Numbered from the stretch's first letter, positions 1-9,177 are shown. The stretch: 64,000 nt of DNA from Sporosarcina aquimarina (GCF_023715615.1 NZ_JAMBOM010000003.1:124001-188000), one strand, 5' to 3'. The notes: generated by a model from the sequence alone, not told the origin. Program-made: numbers and translations.

Positions 1-699
1 GGCGCTTCTCCGATTATGGCGGATTCCTTGGAAGAAGCTGCCGATATCGCTGCAATTTCTTCTTGTACCCTTCTGAATATTGGAACGCTAGATTCGACAA
101 CTGGCGATTCGATGATTGCGGCTGGAAAGAGTGCAATTCAACAAGGACACCCTCTCGTTCTTGACCCTGTTGGGGCAGGTGCCACTGCGTTTCGTAAGCA
201 AACTGTGGATTATTTATTAGACACCTTGGATTTCACACTGATCCGAGGAAATGCAGGAGAAATTGCAGCGATTTCTGGTGTTACATGGAATGCCAAAGGC
301 GTTGACGCCGGAAGTGGTGACGTTGATATTACAAATGCAGCGAAGCTAGTTGCCCGACAGAATAACTGCTTAGTCGCTGTCACAGGCGTAACAGATCTAG
401 TCACGGATGGCGAGCAAGTAATTCGAATATCAGGTGGACATGAACTTATGTCACTTGTAACCGGTTCAGGGTGCCTCCTCAGTGCAGTGGCTGGAGCGTT
501 TTTAGCTGTTAGTCATGGGGACGCCCTTCAAACAGTAGCTGAGAGTCTTGCATTCTATAAAAAGTCTGGAGAAATCGCAGCTGAACAGTCATTTGGCCCT
601 GGCGATTTTGCTATGAACTTCTTAAATACACTTCATTCCATAGAATCTCAAGACGTTACCGATGATCAATTCCAGTACGAACAGGAGGTGATTTCGTGA
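1..699 (+). CDS. thiM: Hydroxyethylthiazole kinase ThiM (5' end cut by window)
   Basis: Phosphorylates 4-methyl-5-(2-hydroxyethyl)thiazole, the thiazole half of thiamin, in the salvage pathway; cytosolic. The frame is open through base 1, and the residues before the first internal Met (GASPIMAD) match the family's conserved early segment, so the true start lies upstream and the first part of the protein is missing. Visible are the ribokinase-like blocks LDPVGAGAT, IRGNAGEIAAISG and the C-terminal GSGC anion-hole loop. The stop overlaps the GTG start of thiD (GTGA), and an AGGAGGTG ribosome site for thiD lies inside this gene. It is the first visible gene of a thiM-thiD-thiE-thiW operon. Any TPP riboswitch would be outside the window. 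Confidence 0.95.
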   Translation, partial: GASPIMADSLEEAADIAAISSCTLLNIGTLDSTTGDSMIAAGKSAIQQGHPLVLDPVGAGATAFRKQTVDYLLDTLDFTLIRGNAGEIAAISGVTWNAKGVDAGSGDVDITNAAKLVARQNNCLVAVTGVTDLVTDGEQVIRISGGHELMSLVTGSGCLLSAVAGAFLAVSHGDALQTVAESLAFYKKSGEIAAEQSFGPGDFAMNFLNTLHSIESQDVTDDQFQYEQEVIS

Positions 700-1535
700 T
701 ATCAGTAGCGTTAACGATTGCTGGTTCTGATAGCGGTGGCGGTGCTGGCATTCAAGCGGATTTGAAAACGTTTCAGGAACTTGGTGTATTTGGCACGTCA
801 GCACTGACAGCGATTACCGCGCAAAACACACTTGGCGTGCACGCTGTACAGCCAGTTAATGCAGGGATTGTTGCAGCGCAAATACAAGCAGTACTCACTG
901 ATTTTTCGGTGAAATCGATTAAGACAGGAATGTTATTCTCTGCTGAAATTATTGAGACAATCGCAAATGAATTAAAGGGATATCCAACAATTCCTTTGGT
1001 CATCGACCCTGTCATGATCGCAAAAGGCGGCGCTTCTTTGTTGCAGAACGAAGCAATTGTAGCATTAAGAAATCACTTACTCCCTGTAGCGACGCTCATT
1101 ACACCGAACATTCCAGAAGCAGAAGTATTGACGGGTCAAACAATTCGTTCAGAAAAGGATATGGTACTCGCTGCGAGTACACTGCTTTCCGTGGGAGCTT
1201 CTGCAGTTCTATTAAAAGGAGGGCACCGTGAAGATGTTCCATATGCGGAAGATTTGTTCATGACTGCAAGTGGAGAGCACTTTTTAATGCGATCCAAACG
1301 GATTGTGACGCAGCATACACACGGAACGGGTTGCACTTTTGCAGCTGCGATTACTGCCGAGTTAGCGAGGGGGCATTCATTGATAGAAGCGGTTGTGACA
1401 GCTAAGAATTTTATTCATGCAGCCATTGAGGATGGAATCGAAATTGGACACGGTCATGGACCTACCAATCACGCAGCATTCCGGAAGAGTGGTCAGTTAA
1501 AGTCTAAGGAGGTAGAACTCATTGAGAGACATTGA
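696..1535 (+). CDS. thiD: Hydroxymethylpyrimidine/phosphomethylpyrimidine kinase ThiD
   Basis: Carries out the two phosphorylations that convert hydroxymethylpyrimidine to its diphosphate for thiamin synthesis. The 279 aa match the usual ThiD length. The N-terminus reads ALTIAGSDSGGGAGIQADLK, the family signature, followed by VIDPVMIAKGG, TPNIPEAEVLTG and the C-terminal GTGCTFAAAI anion-hole loop typical of ribokinase-fold kinases. The start is GTG, overlapping the thiM stop and preceded by AGGAGGTG. The end overlaps the TTG start of thiE, so the three genes look translationally coupled. Some Bacillales ThiD paralogs act on pyridoxal; the thiM/thiE neighbours favour the thiamin role. Confidence 0.95.
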   Translation: MISVALTIAGSDSGGGAGIQADLKTFQELGVFGTSALTAITAQNTLGVHAVQPVNAGIVAAQIQAVLTDFSVKSIKTGMLFSAEIIETIANELKGYPTIPLVIDPVMIAKGGASLLQNEAIVALRNHLLPVATLITPNIPEAEVLTGQTIRSEKDMVLAASTLLSVGASAVLLKGGHREDVPYAEDLFMTASGEHFLMRSKRIVTQHTHGTGCTFAAAITAELARGHSLIEAVVTAKNFIHAAIEDGIEIGHGHGPTNHAAFRKSGQLKSKEVELIERH

Positions 1536-2175
1536 CTTGCGTGTGTATTTTATTATGGGTTCGTTTAATGCACCCAACGGGGATCCCTTAAAAGTACTTG
1601 AACAAGCGTTACACGGAGGGATTACGTGCTTTCAGTTACGCGAAAAAGGACCGGATGCGTTGCAAGGGATTGAAAAACTGGCATTCGCAAAAAGTTGTCA
1701 GCAATTATGTAAGGCATTTGGCGTCCCATTCGTTGTGAATGATGATGTGGAGCTTGCAATTCTGATTGACGCTGATGGTGTACACGTCGGTCAAGACGAT
1801 TTATCTGCATCTGTAGTACGCAGTAAAATCGGTAAAGAGAAATTGTTAGGGGTTTCGGTACATTCCGTTGTAGAAGCAACCATCGCTCTTGCTGCTGGTG
1901 CAGACTACATAGGGATGGGACCCATTTATCAAACCGTTTCCAAATCAGACGCAAAGCCTGTGTCAGGAACTTCAAGAATTTCAGAAGTGGCTGCAATCTT
2001 TCCCGAACTTCCGATTGTCGGAATTGGTGGGATTACCGCAACCAATTTGGACGTTGTGATGAAAAGCGGAGCATCTGGAGTTTCCGTCATTTCAGCAATT
2101 GCGGGTGCAAAGAATCCAGAAGCAGCTGCTCGTTCGATCGTTGAGGCAGTTCAACATGTTGGGGTAAGTATCTAA
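1522..2175 (+). CDS. thiE: Thiamine-phosphate synthase ThiE
   Basis: Joins hydroxymethylpyrimidine diphosphate and thiazole phosphate to give thiamin monophosphate; TIM-barrel enzyme, 217 aa as usual. Seen: CFQLREKG near residues 34-41 (pyrophosphate-binding region), FVVNDDVELA, DGVHVGQDD, YIGMGPIYQT and the phosphate-binding VGIGGITATN followed by GVSVISAI. The start is TTG, overlapping the thiD stop, with an AAGGAGG site eight or so bases upstream. It ends by sharing one base with the thiW ATG. All key motifs look intact. Confidence 0.95.
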   Translation: MRDIDLRVYFIMGSFNAPNGDPLKVLEQALHGGITCFQLREKGPDALQGIEKLAFAKSCQQLCKAFGVPFVVNDDVELAILIDADGVHVGQDDLSASVVRSKIGKEKLLGVSVHSVVEATIALAAGADYIGMGPIYQTVSKSDAKPVSGTSRISEVAAIFPELPIVGIGGITATNLDVVMKSGASGVSVISAIAGAKNPEAAARSIVEAVQHVGVSI

Positions 2176-2669
2176 TGGGTACACGTAAACTAGCAATCAT
2201 GGGGTTACTCGTTTCGATTGCGGTTGCAGGTTCCGTATTTGTTTCCTTCCCTGCTGGAATTGCGCGAGCATATCCGATTCAGCATGCCGTTAATGTGGCT
2301 GCTGCTGTATTTCTCGGTCCCGTTCCTGCAATTATGATTGCTTTCATGACTGCGGTTATCCGAATTCTAACCGGAACAGGATCATTGCTCGCATTTCCAG
2401 GCGGAATGATAGGTGCAGCCTTTGCTGGCATTCTGTTTAAGAAAACAGGTCGAGTTTGGACAGCCGCGCTAGGAGAGATGATTGGAACCGGCCTCATCGC
2501 CTCTCTGTTTGCAGTACCATACGCGGCAATTTTAATGGGAACGTCCGTGGGAGCTTTCTTCTTCCTCCCCCCTTTCGTCGTTTCCAGCGTGAGTGGGGCA
2601 ATTATTGGAGGGGTTCTTGCGGCACGCCTGCTGCACCATCCAATCGGAAGACGACTGCAACATTTGTGA
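2175..2669 (+). CDS. thiW: ECF transporter substrate-binding (S) component ThiW
   Basis: Small membrane protein (164 aa) with about five or six hydrophobic segments, matching the ThiW type of S component used by energy-coupling-factor transporters; ThiW is thought to take up the thiazole precursor of thiamin. The N-terminal AYPIQHAVNVAAAVFLGP and the following GTGSLLAFPGGMIGA fit this family. The shared energizing EcfA/EcfT module is not in the window. It is the last gene of the thi operon, overlapping thiE by one base, and is followed by a clear terminator. The thiazole specificity is inferred from operon context with thiM. Confidence 0.88.
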   Translation: MGTRKLAIMGLLVSIAVAGSVFVSFPAGIARAYPIQHAVNVAAAVFLGPVPAIMIAFMTAVIRILTGTGSLLAFPGGMIGAAFAGILFKKTGRVWTAALGEMIGTGLIASLFAVPYAAILMGTSVGAFFFLPPFVVSSVSGAIIGGVLAARLLHHPIGRRLQHL

Positions 2670-2675
2670 ATAAAT

Positions 2676-2721
2676 ACTGCTGGACTGTGAGCTATTGGCG
2701 TTGCTGTCCGGCAGTTTTTTG
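2676..2721 (+). terminator. Rho-independent terminator of the thi operon
   Basis: Nine-base stem CTGCTGGAC / GTCCGGCAG (one G-U pair) with a 20-base loop, directly followed by TTTTTTG. It lies just after the thiW stop. Confidence 0.85.
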
Positions 2722-2756
2722 TTTTAGAGGATTGTGGTTTATTTGTGGACTAGGGT

Positions 2757-3117
2757 TATGAGCACTTTCTGATGTTTATGAGCACTTTCCCACTTTTATG
2801 ATCACTTCCCATGTTTTATGAGCACTTTCCCACTTTTATGATCACTTCTCATGCTTTATGAGCACTTTCCCACTTTTATGATCACTTCCCATGTTTTATG
2901 AGCACTTTCCCACTTTTATGATCACTTCTCATGTTTTATGAGCACTTCCCCACTTTTATGATCACTTCTCATGTTTTATGAGCACTTTCCCACTTTTATG
3001 ATCACTTCCCATGTTTTATGAGCACCTTTCAAGCTTTTATGATCACTCCCCATGCCTTATGAGCACTTCCTCGCTTTTATGATCACGTTCCTTGCTTTAT
3101 GAACACCTTTCAAGATT
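2757..3117. repeat. Tandem array of about 18 units of 20 bp (core TTTATGA[G/T]CACTT)
   Basis: The core TATGAGCAC or TATGATCAC recurs about every 20 bp (2757, 2777, 2797 and so on to 2997 and 3017), with one 21-bp step near 3038. G and T forms alternate, giving a 40-bp higher-order unit whose copies between 2777 and 3017 are nearly identical; the edges are more degenerate. The period is not a multiple of three and stops occur in every copy, so it is not coding. It fills the gap between the convergent thiW and the minus-strand phosphatase-like gene. A related array lies at 45358-45577. The remaining 3118-3191 shows nothing recognisable. Confidence 0.95.
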
Positions 3118-3191
3118 CACTGCACCTTTTACAATTATAAATAAACAAATTTAAGAGCGACCACGAAAATTCTTGGAAGCCCTCTAATGGT

Positions 3192-3734
3192 TCACTCATG
3201 TTCCCACAAATGGGTGATCTGTGCACCCGCTTCAGTCAATCTCATTTCATAGACATCTGGGTGCTTAACTGCTTGCCACTCTTCAAATCCAATGCGCTCA
3301 TTAAAACAGCGCATGAGCAACACAAGTAATAAGCTATGCGTAACTAATACCGTATGGTTATTGTCTGGAAGTTCATCAATGACTTCACACGCTCGCTGTA
3401 TCGCTTCGTTTGAAGTCTCGCCACCTTCATATGAGAGATTCAAATCTAAAAATGTGTCTTCAACTTTCAACAACCATTCATCAAATACTTGTGAGCTCAT
3501 TTGACGTTCCGCAAGTCTGCTGTCTTCCTCAGTATGAATACCAAGTTTGTCTCCAATTTCGTTTGCAGTTTGCCTTGACCGCATCAAAGGACTTGTAATA
3601 ATACGTTCAATTGGATACCGTTCTAAAAACTGTGCAAGTTCGGACACATGTAGAATACCTTCAGCTGTCAATGAATTCTGAGCGTTATACCCTTCTGCCT
3701 CTCCATGATTTACAAGATAAATTACTTTCTCCAT
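3192..3734 (-). CDS. Histidine phosphatase superfamily (phosphoglycerate mutase-like) protein
   Basis: 180 aa, the length of small branch-2 histidine phosphatases. The fold signature is clear: LTAEGILHVSELAQFL, then IITSPLMRSRQTANEIGDKL, and the second catalytic His in VLVTHSLLLVLLMR. The usual N-terminal RHGE motif is here NHGE (YLVNHGEAEGYN), so the phosphate-binding Arg is replaced by Asn while the nucleophilic His is kept. That could weaken or abolish catalysis or change the substrate. A strong GAGGAGGGG ribosome site precedes the ATG. The substrate is unknown; it stands alone at the convergent end of the repeat array. Confidence 0.85.
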   Translation of the reverse strand: MEKVIYLVNHGEAEGYNAQNSLTAEGILHVSELAQFLERYPIERIITSPLMRSRQTANEIGDKLGIHTEEDSRLAERQMSSQVFDEWLLKVEDTFLDLNLSYEGGETSNEAIQRACEVIDELPDNNHTVLVTHSLLLVLLMRCFNERIGFEEWQAVKHPDVYEMRLTEAGAQITHLWEHE

Positions 3735-3771
3735 TAAAACCCCTCCTCATCGTTGAATCCCAATCTTAAAA

Positions 3772-3809
3772 ATTATAAAAAGCCGCTCCTCAAAAATAAG
3801 TAGCGGCCT
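3772..3809 (-). terminator. Terminator after the DDAH-like gene
   Basis: Read on the minus strand, GCCGCT pairs with AGCGGC across a 13-base loop, followed by TTTTTATAA. It lies just past the stop of the amidinotransferase-fold gene. Confidence 0.75.
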
Positions 3810-3815
3810 TTCCAA

Positions 3816-4706
3816 TTAATCGTTTCGTACTACTGGCATTGAACAGCAACGGAATGAGCCACCCGATTTAATAATTTCAGAGAAGTCGATTTCAATTACA
3901 TCGAAACCTTTACTACGCATCGCCGCATTGACCTGTGGATTCTGTGGCAGACTGAACAGCCGCCCGCTTCCAATTGACAATACATTCGTACCCATCGTAA
4001 ATTGTTCTTCTTTGTTAACTTCGATCAGATTGTACATCGACTCTAGGTTCTCGCGCGTTTCCGCATCGAACGCTTCCTGAAAGTACAGTCCGTCCTCAGG
4101 GGAAATCACGTTGAATACACAGTCGAGATGCAAATACTTTTCATTGAACGGTACTCGGATGACTTCGTGATCAGGGAGGATTTGTTCTAAATGCATCACA
4201 GATTCTTCACTCGTCCGGCTACTAATCCCTACAAACACACGGTTGCGGTCTACAATCACATCTCCGCCTTCTACCCTGCTTTCTGAGACCCGGAAAGGAA
4301 TATTTTCTTGTAGAAGCCAGTTTTGAAGAGCCGCTTCTTCACCTTTACGAATATCACTTGCCATATCAGCTAGAAATAGCCGCTCACCGAGCGTAAATCC
4401 GATATCCCTGGTGAACACCTGCTCTGGATAGTGCTCTGAAGAAGGCAGTTTAATGACTTCTACATTGTGTTCTTTTAGTTTTGATTCAAATTCTTTATGT
4501 TGCTGCATCGCTTTCTTACGATCAATATTTTCATCTTTATATTTCTTTTGCACATCATTGATAATATCTTCAATCGCCATGTATTTAGGTTCACACAAAA
4601 CGACCCGACGTAAAGTATCATATTCTGTTACGCACTTTGCGGCAGGCATTGTAGATTGATGTTGATCTTTTTGGTTATCCATCGCTTGAGTTACAGGGGA
4701 GTTCAT
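3816..4706 (-). CDS. Arginine deiminase/DDAH-fold hydrolase (YkgA-like)
   Basis: 296 aa protein of the guanidino-group-modifying superfamily (arginine deiminase, dimethylarginine dimethylaminohydrolase, amidinotransferase). Catalytic features are visible: FTRDIGFTLG, VEGGDV, the His in HLDCVF (about residue 193) and the nucleophilic Cys in SGGSFRCCSMPVVR (about residue 287), at the very C-terminus as usual. The closest type I recognise is B. subtilis YkgA, annotated as a possible dimethylarginine dimethylaminohydrolase; the true substrate is not known. The start is chosen after GGAGGATG, about ten bases upstream. Monocistronic, with its own terminator. No arginine catabolic genes adjoin it. 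Confidence 0.85.
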   Translation of the reverse strand: MNSPVTQAMDNQKDQHQSTMPAAKCVTEYDTLRRVVLCEPKYMAIEDIINDVQKKYKDENIDRKKAMQQHKEFESKLKEHNVEVIKLPSSEHYPEQVFTRDIGFTLGERLFLADMASDIRKGEEAALQNWLLQENIPFRVSESRVEGGDVIVDRNRVFVGISSRTSEESVMHLEQILPDHEVIRVPFNEKYLHLDCVFNVISPEDGLYFQEAFDAETRENLESMYNLIEVNKEEQFTMGTNVLSIGSGRLFSLPQNPQVNAAMRSKGFDVIEIDFSEIIKSGGSFRCCSMPVVRND

Positions 4707-4811
4707 AAATGTTCATCCTCCAGATAATGTTGTTAAGTATCTTTACTATATATTCCCCTAGGCATGTACTTTCAAACGAATATGGGGTCCTAATATCCAT
4801 CCATTTATATG

Positions 4812-4853
4812 AATAAAAAAACAGTTAACGTTTCATTTTAACGTTAACTGTCG
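4812..4853 (-). terminator. Terminator after dsdA
   Basis: Perfect 12-bp stem ACAGTTAACGTT / AACGTTAACTGT with a 7-base loop, followed on the minus strand by TTTTTT. It lies six bases past the dsdA stop. Confidence 0.85.
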
Positions 4854-4858
4854 TTGAG

Positions 4859-6202
4859 TCATTCTGCACTTTTTGTCGATTTCCCGGGAAATAATTCGAC
4901 ATTTCCGCCTTTTTTATAATAATCTTCCATCACGTCGCCTGGTACCATTCCACCACCGGTAGACCAGACAAGATGTTTCGCTCGACTGGATGTAGCATTC
5001 GCTACACCTGAAGACCCTGTGTGAAGTGCACCCATCATTCCTGCAAGTGCAGATGGCTCTGCATAAATTGACTCTGTATCTGCAAGCATGCGGAGCAATC
5101 CGAATAATGTATTGTCTTTCACGGTATAAATCCCTTCAAGAAAAGGCTTCATGACATTCCCAACAAAGCCTGACGGTCGACCTACTGCTAGTCCATCAGC
5201 AACTGTTTTGTTGTCTAGCCCTATTTCTTGTACACTAATTTTGTCATGTAACTCAGTCATCATGCCAAGTAACATGCATGGTGCACTGACAGGCTCTGCA
5301 AAATAGCAGTGAACGGCATCTCCAAACATCAACTTCAAACCAAACGCGACACCACCTGGCCCACCACCTACACCACATGGCAAATAGACGAACAAAGGAT
5401 GCGCCTCATCTATGACAATTTCTTTTGCTTGAAACTGAGCAGCGATTCGTTCACCCGCAACTGCATAGCCGAGAAATAGATCGCGTGAATTTTCATCGTC
5501 CACAAAGTGACACATCGGATCCTGTTCAGCTTCACGACGCCCTTCTTCTACGGCTTTACTGTAGTCATCCTCGTATTCAATGACCGTAACTCCTTTGCTT
5601 CGAAGCAATTCCTTTTTCCAAAGTTTTGCATCGGCTGACATGTGAACAGTCACTTTAAATCCAAGAGCAGCACTCAAGATTCCAATGCTCAAACCAAGGT
5701 TCCCAGTCGAACCAACCGCAATTTTATGGGAAGCAAACAACTCTTTGAACGGTTGCTCTGAAAACTGACGATAATCCTGCTCGTTCTTAAGAAGTTTGTG
5801 TTCTATCGCCAACATTTCCGCATGTTTTAACACCTCATGAAACCCACCACGTGCTTTAATAGATCCAGATACAGGTAACGCATTATCTTGTTTGATGAGT
5901 AAGGTGCCTCCAAAAAGGATGCCAGTTTCATCGATTAGCCGCTCCTTCATGACTGGAATCTCAGTTAGGGGAGATTCAATAAGTCCCTCATTAGCTTTCG
6001 TTTCTGGAAAAACATCTGCAAAAAATGGTGCAAATCGTTTCAGTCGATCCGATGCCTCTTTGACATCTGCTGACGTCAAACCTGAGGTTTTAAGTGCTGA
6101 CGCTGTAGTGGTGAGATGGGGATTCTTCCATAAAACCTCTTCTTTGTTTGCCATATGACTAATTAGTGGAAAATCCGTCACTAACTTCTCCATTTTTTGC
6201 AT
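4859..6202 (-). CDS. dsdA: D-serine dehydratase (D-serine ammonia-lyase)
   Basis: PLP enzyme that converts D-serine to pyruvate and ammonia, detoxifying D-serine or using it as a nutrient. 447 aa with the chosen start, the usual length. The PLP lysine is in [11 protein letters not shown] (about residue 116); the phosphate cradle [11 protein letters not shown] and the glycine-rich [14 protein letters not shown] are intact. The frame stays open 16 codons further upstream, but an AGGAGGG site sits five bases before this ATG (MQKMEKLV), so the shorter start is preferred. It follows desR by 29 bases on the same strand without a terminator, so it may be read from the des locus as well. Confidence 0.95.
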   Translation of the reverse strand: MQKMEKLVTDFPLISHMANKEEVLWKNPHLTTTASALKTSGLTSADVKEASDRLKRFAPFFADVFPETKANEGLIESPLTEIPVMKERLIDETGILFGGTLLIKQDNALPVSGSIKARGGFHEVLKHAEMLAIEHKLLKNEQDYRQFSEQPFKELFASHKIAVGSTGNLGLSIGILSAALGFKVTVHMSADAKLWKKELLRSKGVTVIEYEDDYSKAVEEGRREAEQDPMCHFVDDENSRDLFLGYAVAGERIAAQFQAKEIVIDEAHPLFVYLPCGVGGGPGGVAFGLKLMFGDAVHCYFAEPVSAPCMLLGMMTELHDKISVQEIGLDNKTVADGLAVGRPSGFVGNVMKPFLEGIYTVKDNTLFGLLRMLADTESIYAEPSALAGMMGALHTGSSGVANATSSRAKHLVWSTGGGMVPGDVMEDYYKKGGNVELFPGKSTKSAE

Positions 6203-6231
6203 AATTTCCCTCCTGTAAATGGCTTCGCTAA

Positions 6232-6849
6232 TTATTGTCCTTTGGACCAACCTTTTTCTCTGAAACGCTTCACAGCTTCAATACGACTACCCGCTGACAT
6301 TTTGTCTAAGATAATTGAGATGTAGTTTCGCACAGTTCCAGGTGTTAAGTGTAAGACGTTTGCAATTTGTTTCGTTGTTTTCCCGTCAGCAATCAATTCC
6401 AGTACTTCTGATTCTCGTTCAGTCAACGGACTTTCGATTTCTCGATCGTCGCCGTATGCAATGTCTACGAGTTCTGGTGCGTAAATGCGACGTCCTGCCA
6501 TGATCGTCCTAATGGAACTAACTAGTTCTTCTATCGGGCTATCTTTTAGTAAATAACCTCGGACACCTGCTTTTCGAGCTCTCTCAAAATAGCCTGCTCT
6601 AGCAAATGTAGTCAAAATCACAATTTTACACGGTTCAGCACGTAAATTTTCGGCAGCCTCTAGACCTGTTAGGACCGGCATTTCGATATCCATAATACAA
6701 ATATCAGGTTGTAATTCTTGAACAAGGTTAACTGCCTCGTCTCCGTTTCTAGCTTGCCCAACGACTTCCATATCATCTTCTAAACTGAGCAACGAGCCGA
6801 GTGCTCCAAGTAACATGCCTTGATCCTCAGCTAACACAATCCGTATCAT
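6232..6849 (-). CDS. desR: Cold-responsive response regulator DesR (NarL/LuxR family)
   Basis: 205 aa: receiver domain (about 1-120) with the phospho-acceptor Asp54 in CIMDIEMP, then a LuxR-type helix-turn-helix (about 138-200, SPLTEREVEL-like block and [10 protein letters not shown]). Sequence and position match B. subtilis DesR, which when phosphorylated activates the desaturase gene des at low temperature. It lies seven bases after desK and has a GAGAGGT ribosome site. Asp54 is the same position used in B. subtilis. Its target promoter is expected upstream of des in this window. Confidence 0.93.
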   Translation of the reverse strand: MIRIVLAEDQGMLLGALGSLLSLEDDMEVVGQARNGDEAVNLVQELQPDICIMDIEMPVLTGLEAAENLRAEPCKIVILTTFARAGYFERARKAGVRGYLLKDSPIEELVSSIRTIMAGRRIYAPELVDIAYGDDREIESPLTERESEVLELIADGKTTKQIANVLHLTPGTVRNYISIILDKMSAGSRIEAVKRFREKGWSKGQ

Positions 6850-6856
6850 GTACCTC

Positions 6857-7990
6857 TCACTCCTTTACGATATGTCTTAGAATAGATGGGATCTCGAACG
6901 TCAATGCAGTTCCACCCTCTTGTTCATTTTGGATATGAAGGATTCCATTCACAAAGTCCAATCGCTCTCGCATCCCGTTTAATCCGTTTCCCGGTAGAGC
7001 ATCTGCACCTTCTAATAATCCGATACCATTATCTTCTACTGTAATCGAAAAATCCTCCGATACCGGATGAAATGTAATCGTACAACTAGACGCAAAGCTA
7101 TGTTTGACTACATTTGTTACAGCTTCCTTCAAACACATACTGAGTACATTTTCCACTATTGGTGTAATCTCTCGATACGTAGCCTCTCCTACGACAGTAA
7201 GGTCTATTTCAGCTGCATGCAGCACTTGCTTTACTCTGGTTAATTCTTCGGAAAGACGCACTGCTCGCATATTGGAAACGAGTTCCCGCACTTCATTCAG
7301 TGCAATGCTCGCAGTTTGACGAATGTCTTGTAACTCTCGTGCAGCGCGTTCAGGATCACGTGTAATCAGTTTTCCTACCAAGTCACTTTTAAGTCCAATG
7401 AGTGATAGTTTTTGACCTAGCGTGTCATGAAGATCTCGTGCAATTCGTTGTCGCTCTGCTACCACAGTCAGTTCAGATATCCGTTCTTGAGCATATACCA
7501 ACTGACCTTCCAGCTTCTCTTGTTTGTTCCGATTGTACAAATTGAAAGGAAGTAGCACAACGCCAATCAACGTCAGAATCAAGAAGTGCACTTGAGGTAA
7601 AAACAAATCAATTTCGATAAAGAATCCTGCAACAATTGCACTGATTGTCAGCGCAATATGAATACCATACATGATGAAAAAGCCAACCGCCCGCCTTATG
7701 TTTCCGATAAAAAACGCTGTAAATAAAGCTAGGTATACGTAGCCGAACAACAAAGTCAGTCCAATATTTATCGCCATTTCAAACGCAAGCCACATGTAAA
7801 CCAGTCCGCTCTGAGATTTGAACGAAAAACGATAACATAGCAAATATAAAAACACCATGGAAATACCTATTGCAATATTAATGGGTTCAGACGTTCTGAA
7901 GATAAAGAAAAAGGGCAGAACGCAGAAAATAACCCAGATGTAGATGCTTAACCATGGATATCGAGGAAATAAATTATACCAACTATTCAT
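6857..7990 (-). CDS. desK: Membrane fluidity sensor histidine kinase DesK
   Basis: Sensor kinase that detects membrane thickening in the cold and phosphorylates DesR. Four or five transmembrane segments occupy about residues 10-150, followed by the HisKA_3 dimerization box ERQRIARDLHDTLGQ with His188 (same number as in B. subtilis DesK when counted from the chosen start) and a C-terminal ATPase domain (VEDNGIGL, GNGLNGMRERL). The frame is open 21 codons upstream, but GGGAGGG lies six bases before this ATG, and the longer version would run into the terminator stem behind des. Pairs with desR immediately downstream. Confidence 0.93.
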   Translation of the reverse strand: MNSWYNLFPRYPWLSIYIWVIFCVLPFFFIFRTSEPINIAIGISMVFLYLLCYRFSFKSQSGLVYMWLAFEMAINIGLTLLFGYVYLALFTAFFIGNIRRAVGFFIMYGIHIALTISAIVAGFFIEIDLFLPQVHFLILTLIGVVLLPFNLYNRNKQEKLEGQLVYAQERISELTVVAERQRIARDLHDTLGQKLSLIGLKSDLVGKLITRDPERAARELQDIRQTASIALNEVRELVSNMRAVRLSEELTRVKQVLHAAEIDLTVVGEATYREITPIVENVLSMCLKEAVTNVVKHSFASSCTITFHPVSEDFSITVEDNGIGLLEGADALPGNGLNGMRERLDFVNGILHIQNEQEGGTALTFEIPSILRHIVKE

Positions 7991-8042
7991 CTGCATCCCT
8001 CCCATTCCAATCCATTTCTCTTTAGTGTACCGATTAAAAACT

Positions 8043-8069
8043 AAAAAAGCCATCTCTTGATGAGATGGC
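8043..8069 (-). terminator. Terminator between des and desK
   Basis: GCCATCTC / GAGATGGC stem with a 5-base loop, followed on the minus strand by TTTTTT. It sits in the 91-base gap between the des stop and the desK start, so most transcripts from the des promoter should stop here and only readthrough reaches desKR unless the kinase pair has its own promoter. Confidence 0.85.
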
Positions 8070-8081
8070 CATTAATCTACA

Positions 8082-9134
8082 TTATTTCGTGTCAAACGTA
8101 GTTTTCTTAGGTTTCAACTCAATGGAAACATTTTTTAGTTTCGCTGCTTTTTGAATTCCACGGAAGGTTACAAATGTTTTGTGCTCAGGGTCATACAATT
8201 TATAACGCAGTGATTCCAAACTCTTTTTCATATCGATTGTCGTGGCTTTTTGTAGGGGTGGCGTCAATTCATGAGCCATCTCTAAATTGTAGTTTGGAAC
8301 CCTTGGAGCTAAGTGATGCACATGGTGGAAACCGATGTTGCCGGTTGCCCACTGGAGAACTCTTGGTAGTTTGTAATACGAGCTACCTTCAACTGCTGCT
8401 TTCACATAATCCCATTCAGTTTCTTCCTCGAAATACGAATCTTCAAATGTGTGCTGAATGTAGAATAACCAAATGCCAAGTGCACCTGCTGTGAACATTG
8501 TAGCACCTTGAACAATCACAAAAGCTTTCCACCCAACAAGCAAAATCATACCTGTATAAAGTAAAACGAGACAAGCATTAATGAGATACGTGTTCATCCG
8601 TTCTTTTTTCCGGGCATCTTTTCTATTGAATCTGCTAGAAATCAGGACAAGATATAATGGTCCAAGTCCAAACATAACTAGTGGATTTCGGTAAAAACGA
8701 TACGCTAAACGTTGCCAAGGTGACGCTTCTTGATATTCCTGAATCGTCATAACCCAGATATCACCCACACCGCGCTTATCGAGATTAGAGCTTGTTGCAT
8801 GGTGTATCGCATGTTCACGTTTCCACTTTTCATATGCGAACAACGTGAGAACTCCTGTAATCGTTCCTACAATATCATTTGCTTTTTTGTTTTTAAAGAA
8901 AGAACCATGTGTACAATCATGGAAAATAATGAATGTCCGAACTACAAATCCTGATGCTACTACACAAATCGCTAGTGTTAACCAAATGGATACAGACAAC
9001 GCTTGATACGCTGCAAACCATAGAAGAAGTAACGGTGGTACGGTATTGACAAGTTGAATAATGCTTTTCTTTAAATCTGACTTTGCAAAAGGAGCAACGT
9101 TTTTGTGTAGCTGTTTTGTTTTTTCTTTACTCAT
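8082..9134 (-). CDS. des: Acyl-lipid (fatty acid) desaturase Des
   Basis: Membrane di-iron desaturase that introduces a cis double bond into acyl chains of existing phospholipids to restore fluidity in the cold (delta-5 in B. subtilis). 350 aa. The three histidine boxes are present: HDCTHGSFF (about residue 92), HAIHH (about 130) and HHVHH (about 295). Several hydrophobic segments lie between them. AGGAGG lies five bases before ATG. It heads the des-desK-desR group; a candidate DesR operator is upstream. Confidence 0.95.
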   Translation of the reverse strand: MSKEKTKQLHKNVAPFAKSDLKKSIIQLVNTVPPLLLLWFAAYQALSVSIWLTLAICVVASGFVVRTFIIFHDCTHGSFFKNKKANDIVGTITGVLTLFAYEKWKREHAIHHATSSNLDKRGVGDIWVMTIQEYQEASPWQRLAYRFYRNPLVMFGLGPLYLVLISSRFNRKDARKKERMNTYLINACLVLLYTGMILLVGWKAFVIVQGATMFTAGALGIWLFYIQHTFEDSYFEEETEWDYVKAAVEGSSYYKLPRVLQWATGNIGFHHVHHLAPRVPNYNLEMAHELTPPLQKATTIDMKKSLESLRYKLYDPEHKTFVTFRGIQKAAKLKNVSIELKPKKTTFDTK

Positions 9135-9177
9135 GACAGCCTCCTGATAAGCGGTCCGATTGATCGGCCGTTTCTTA

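Noticed and set aside
2456..2761. 101-aa ORF overlapping thiW
   Set aside because: Out of frame inside thiW and runs through its terminator; Arg/Cys-rich shadow sequence.
2757..3117. CRISPR array
   Set aside because: Units are contiguous 20-bp tandem repeats without unique spacers, and no cas gene is near. The same holds for 45358-45577.
6203..6250. Upstream extension of dsdA overlapping desR
   Set aside because: A strong ribosome site lies before the inner ATG; the extension has none.
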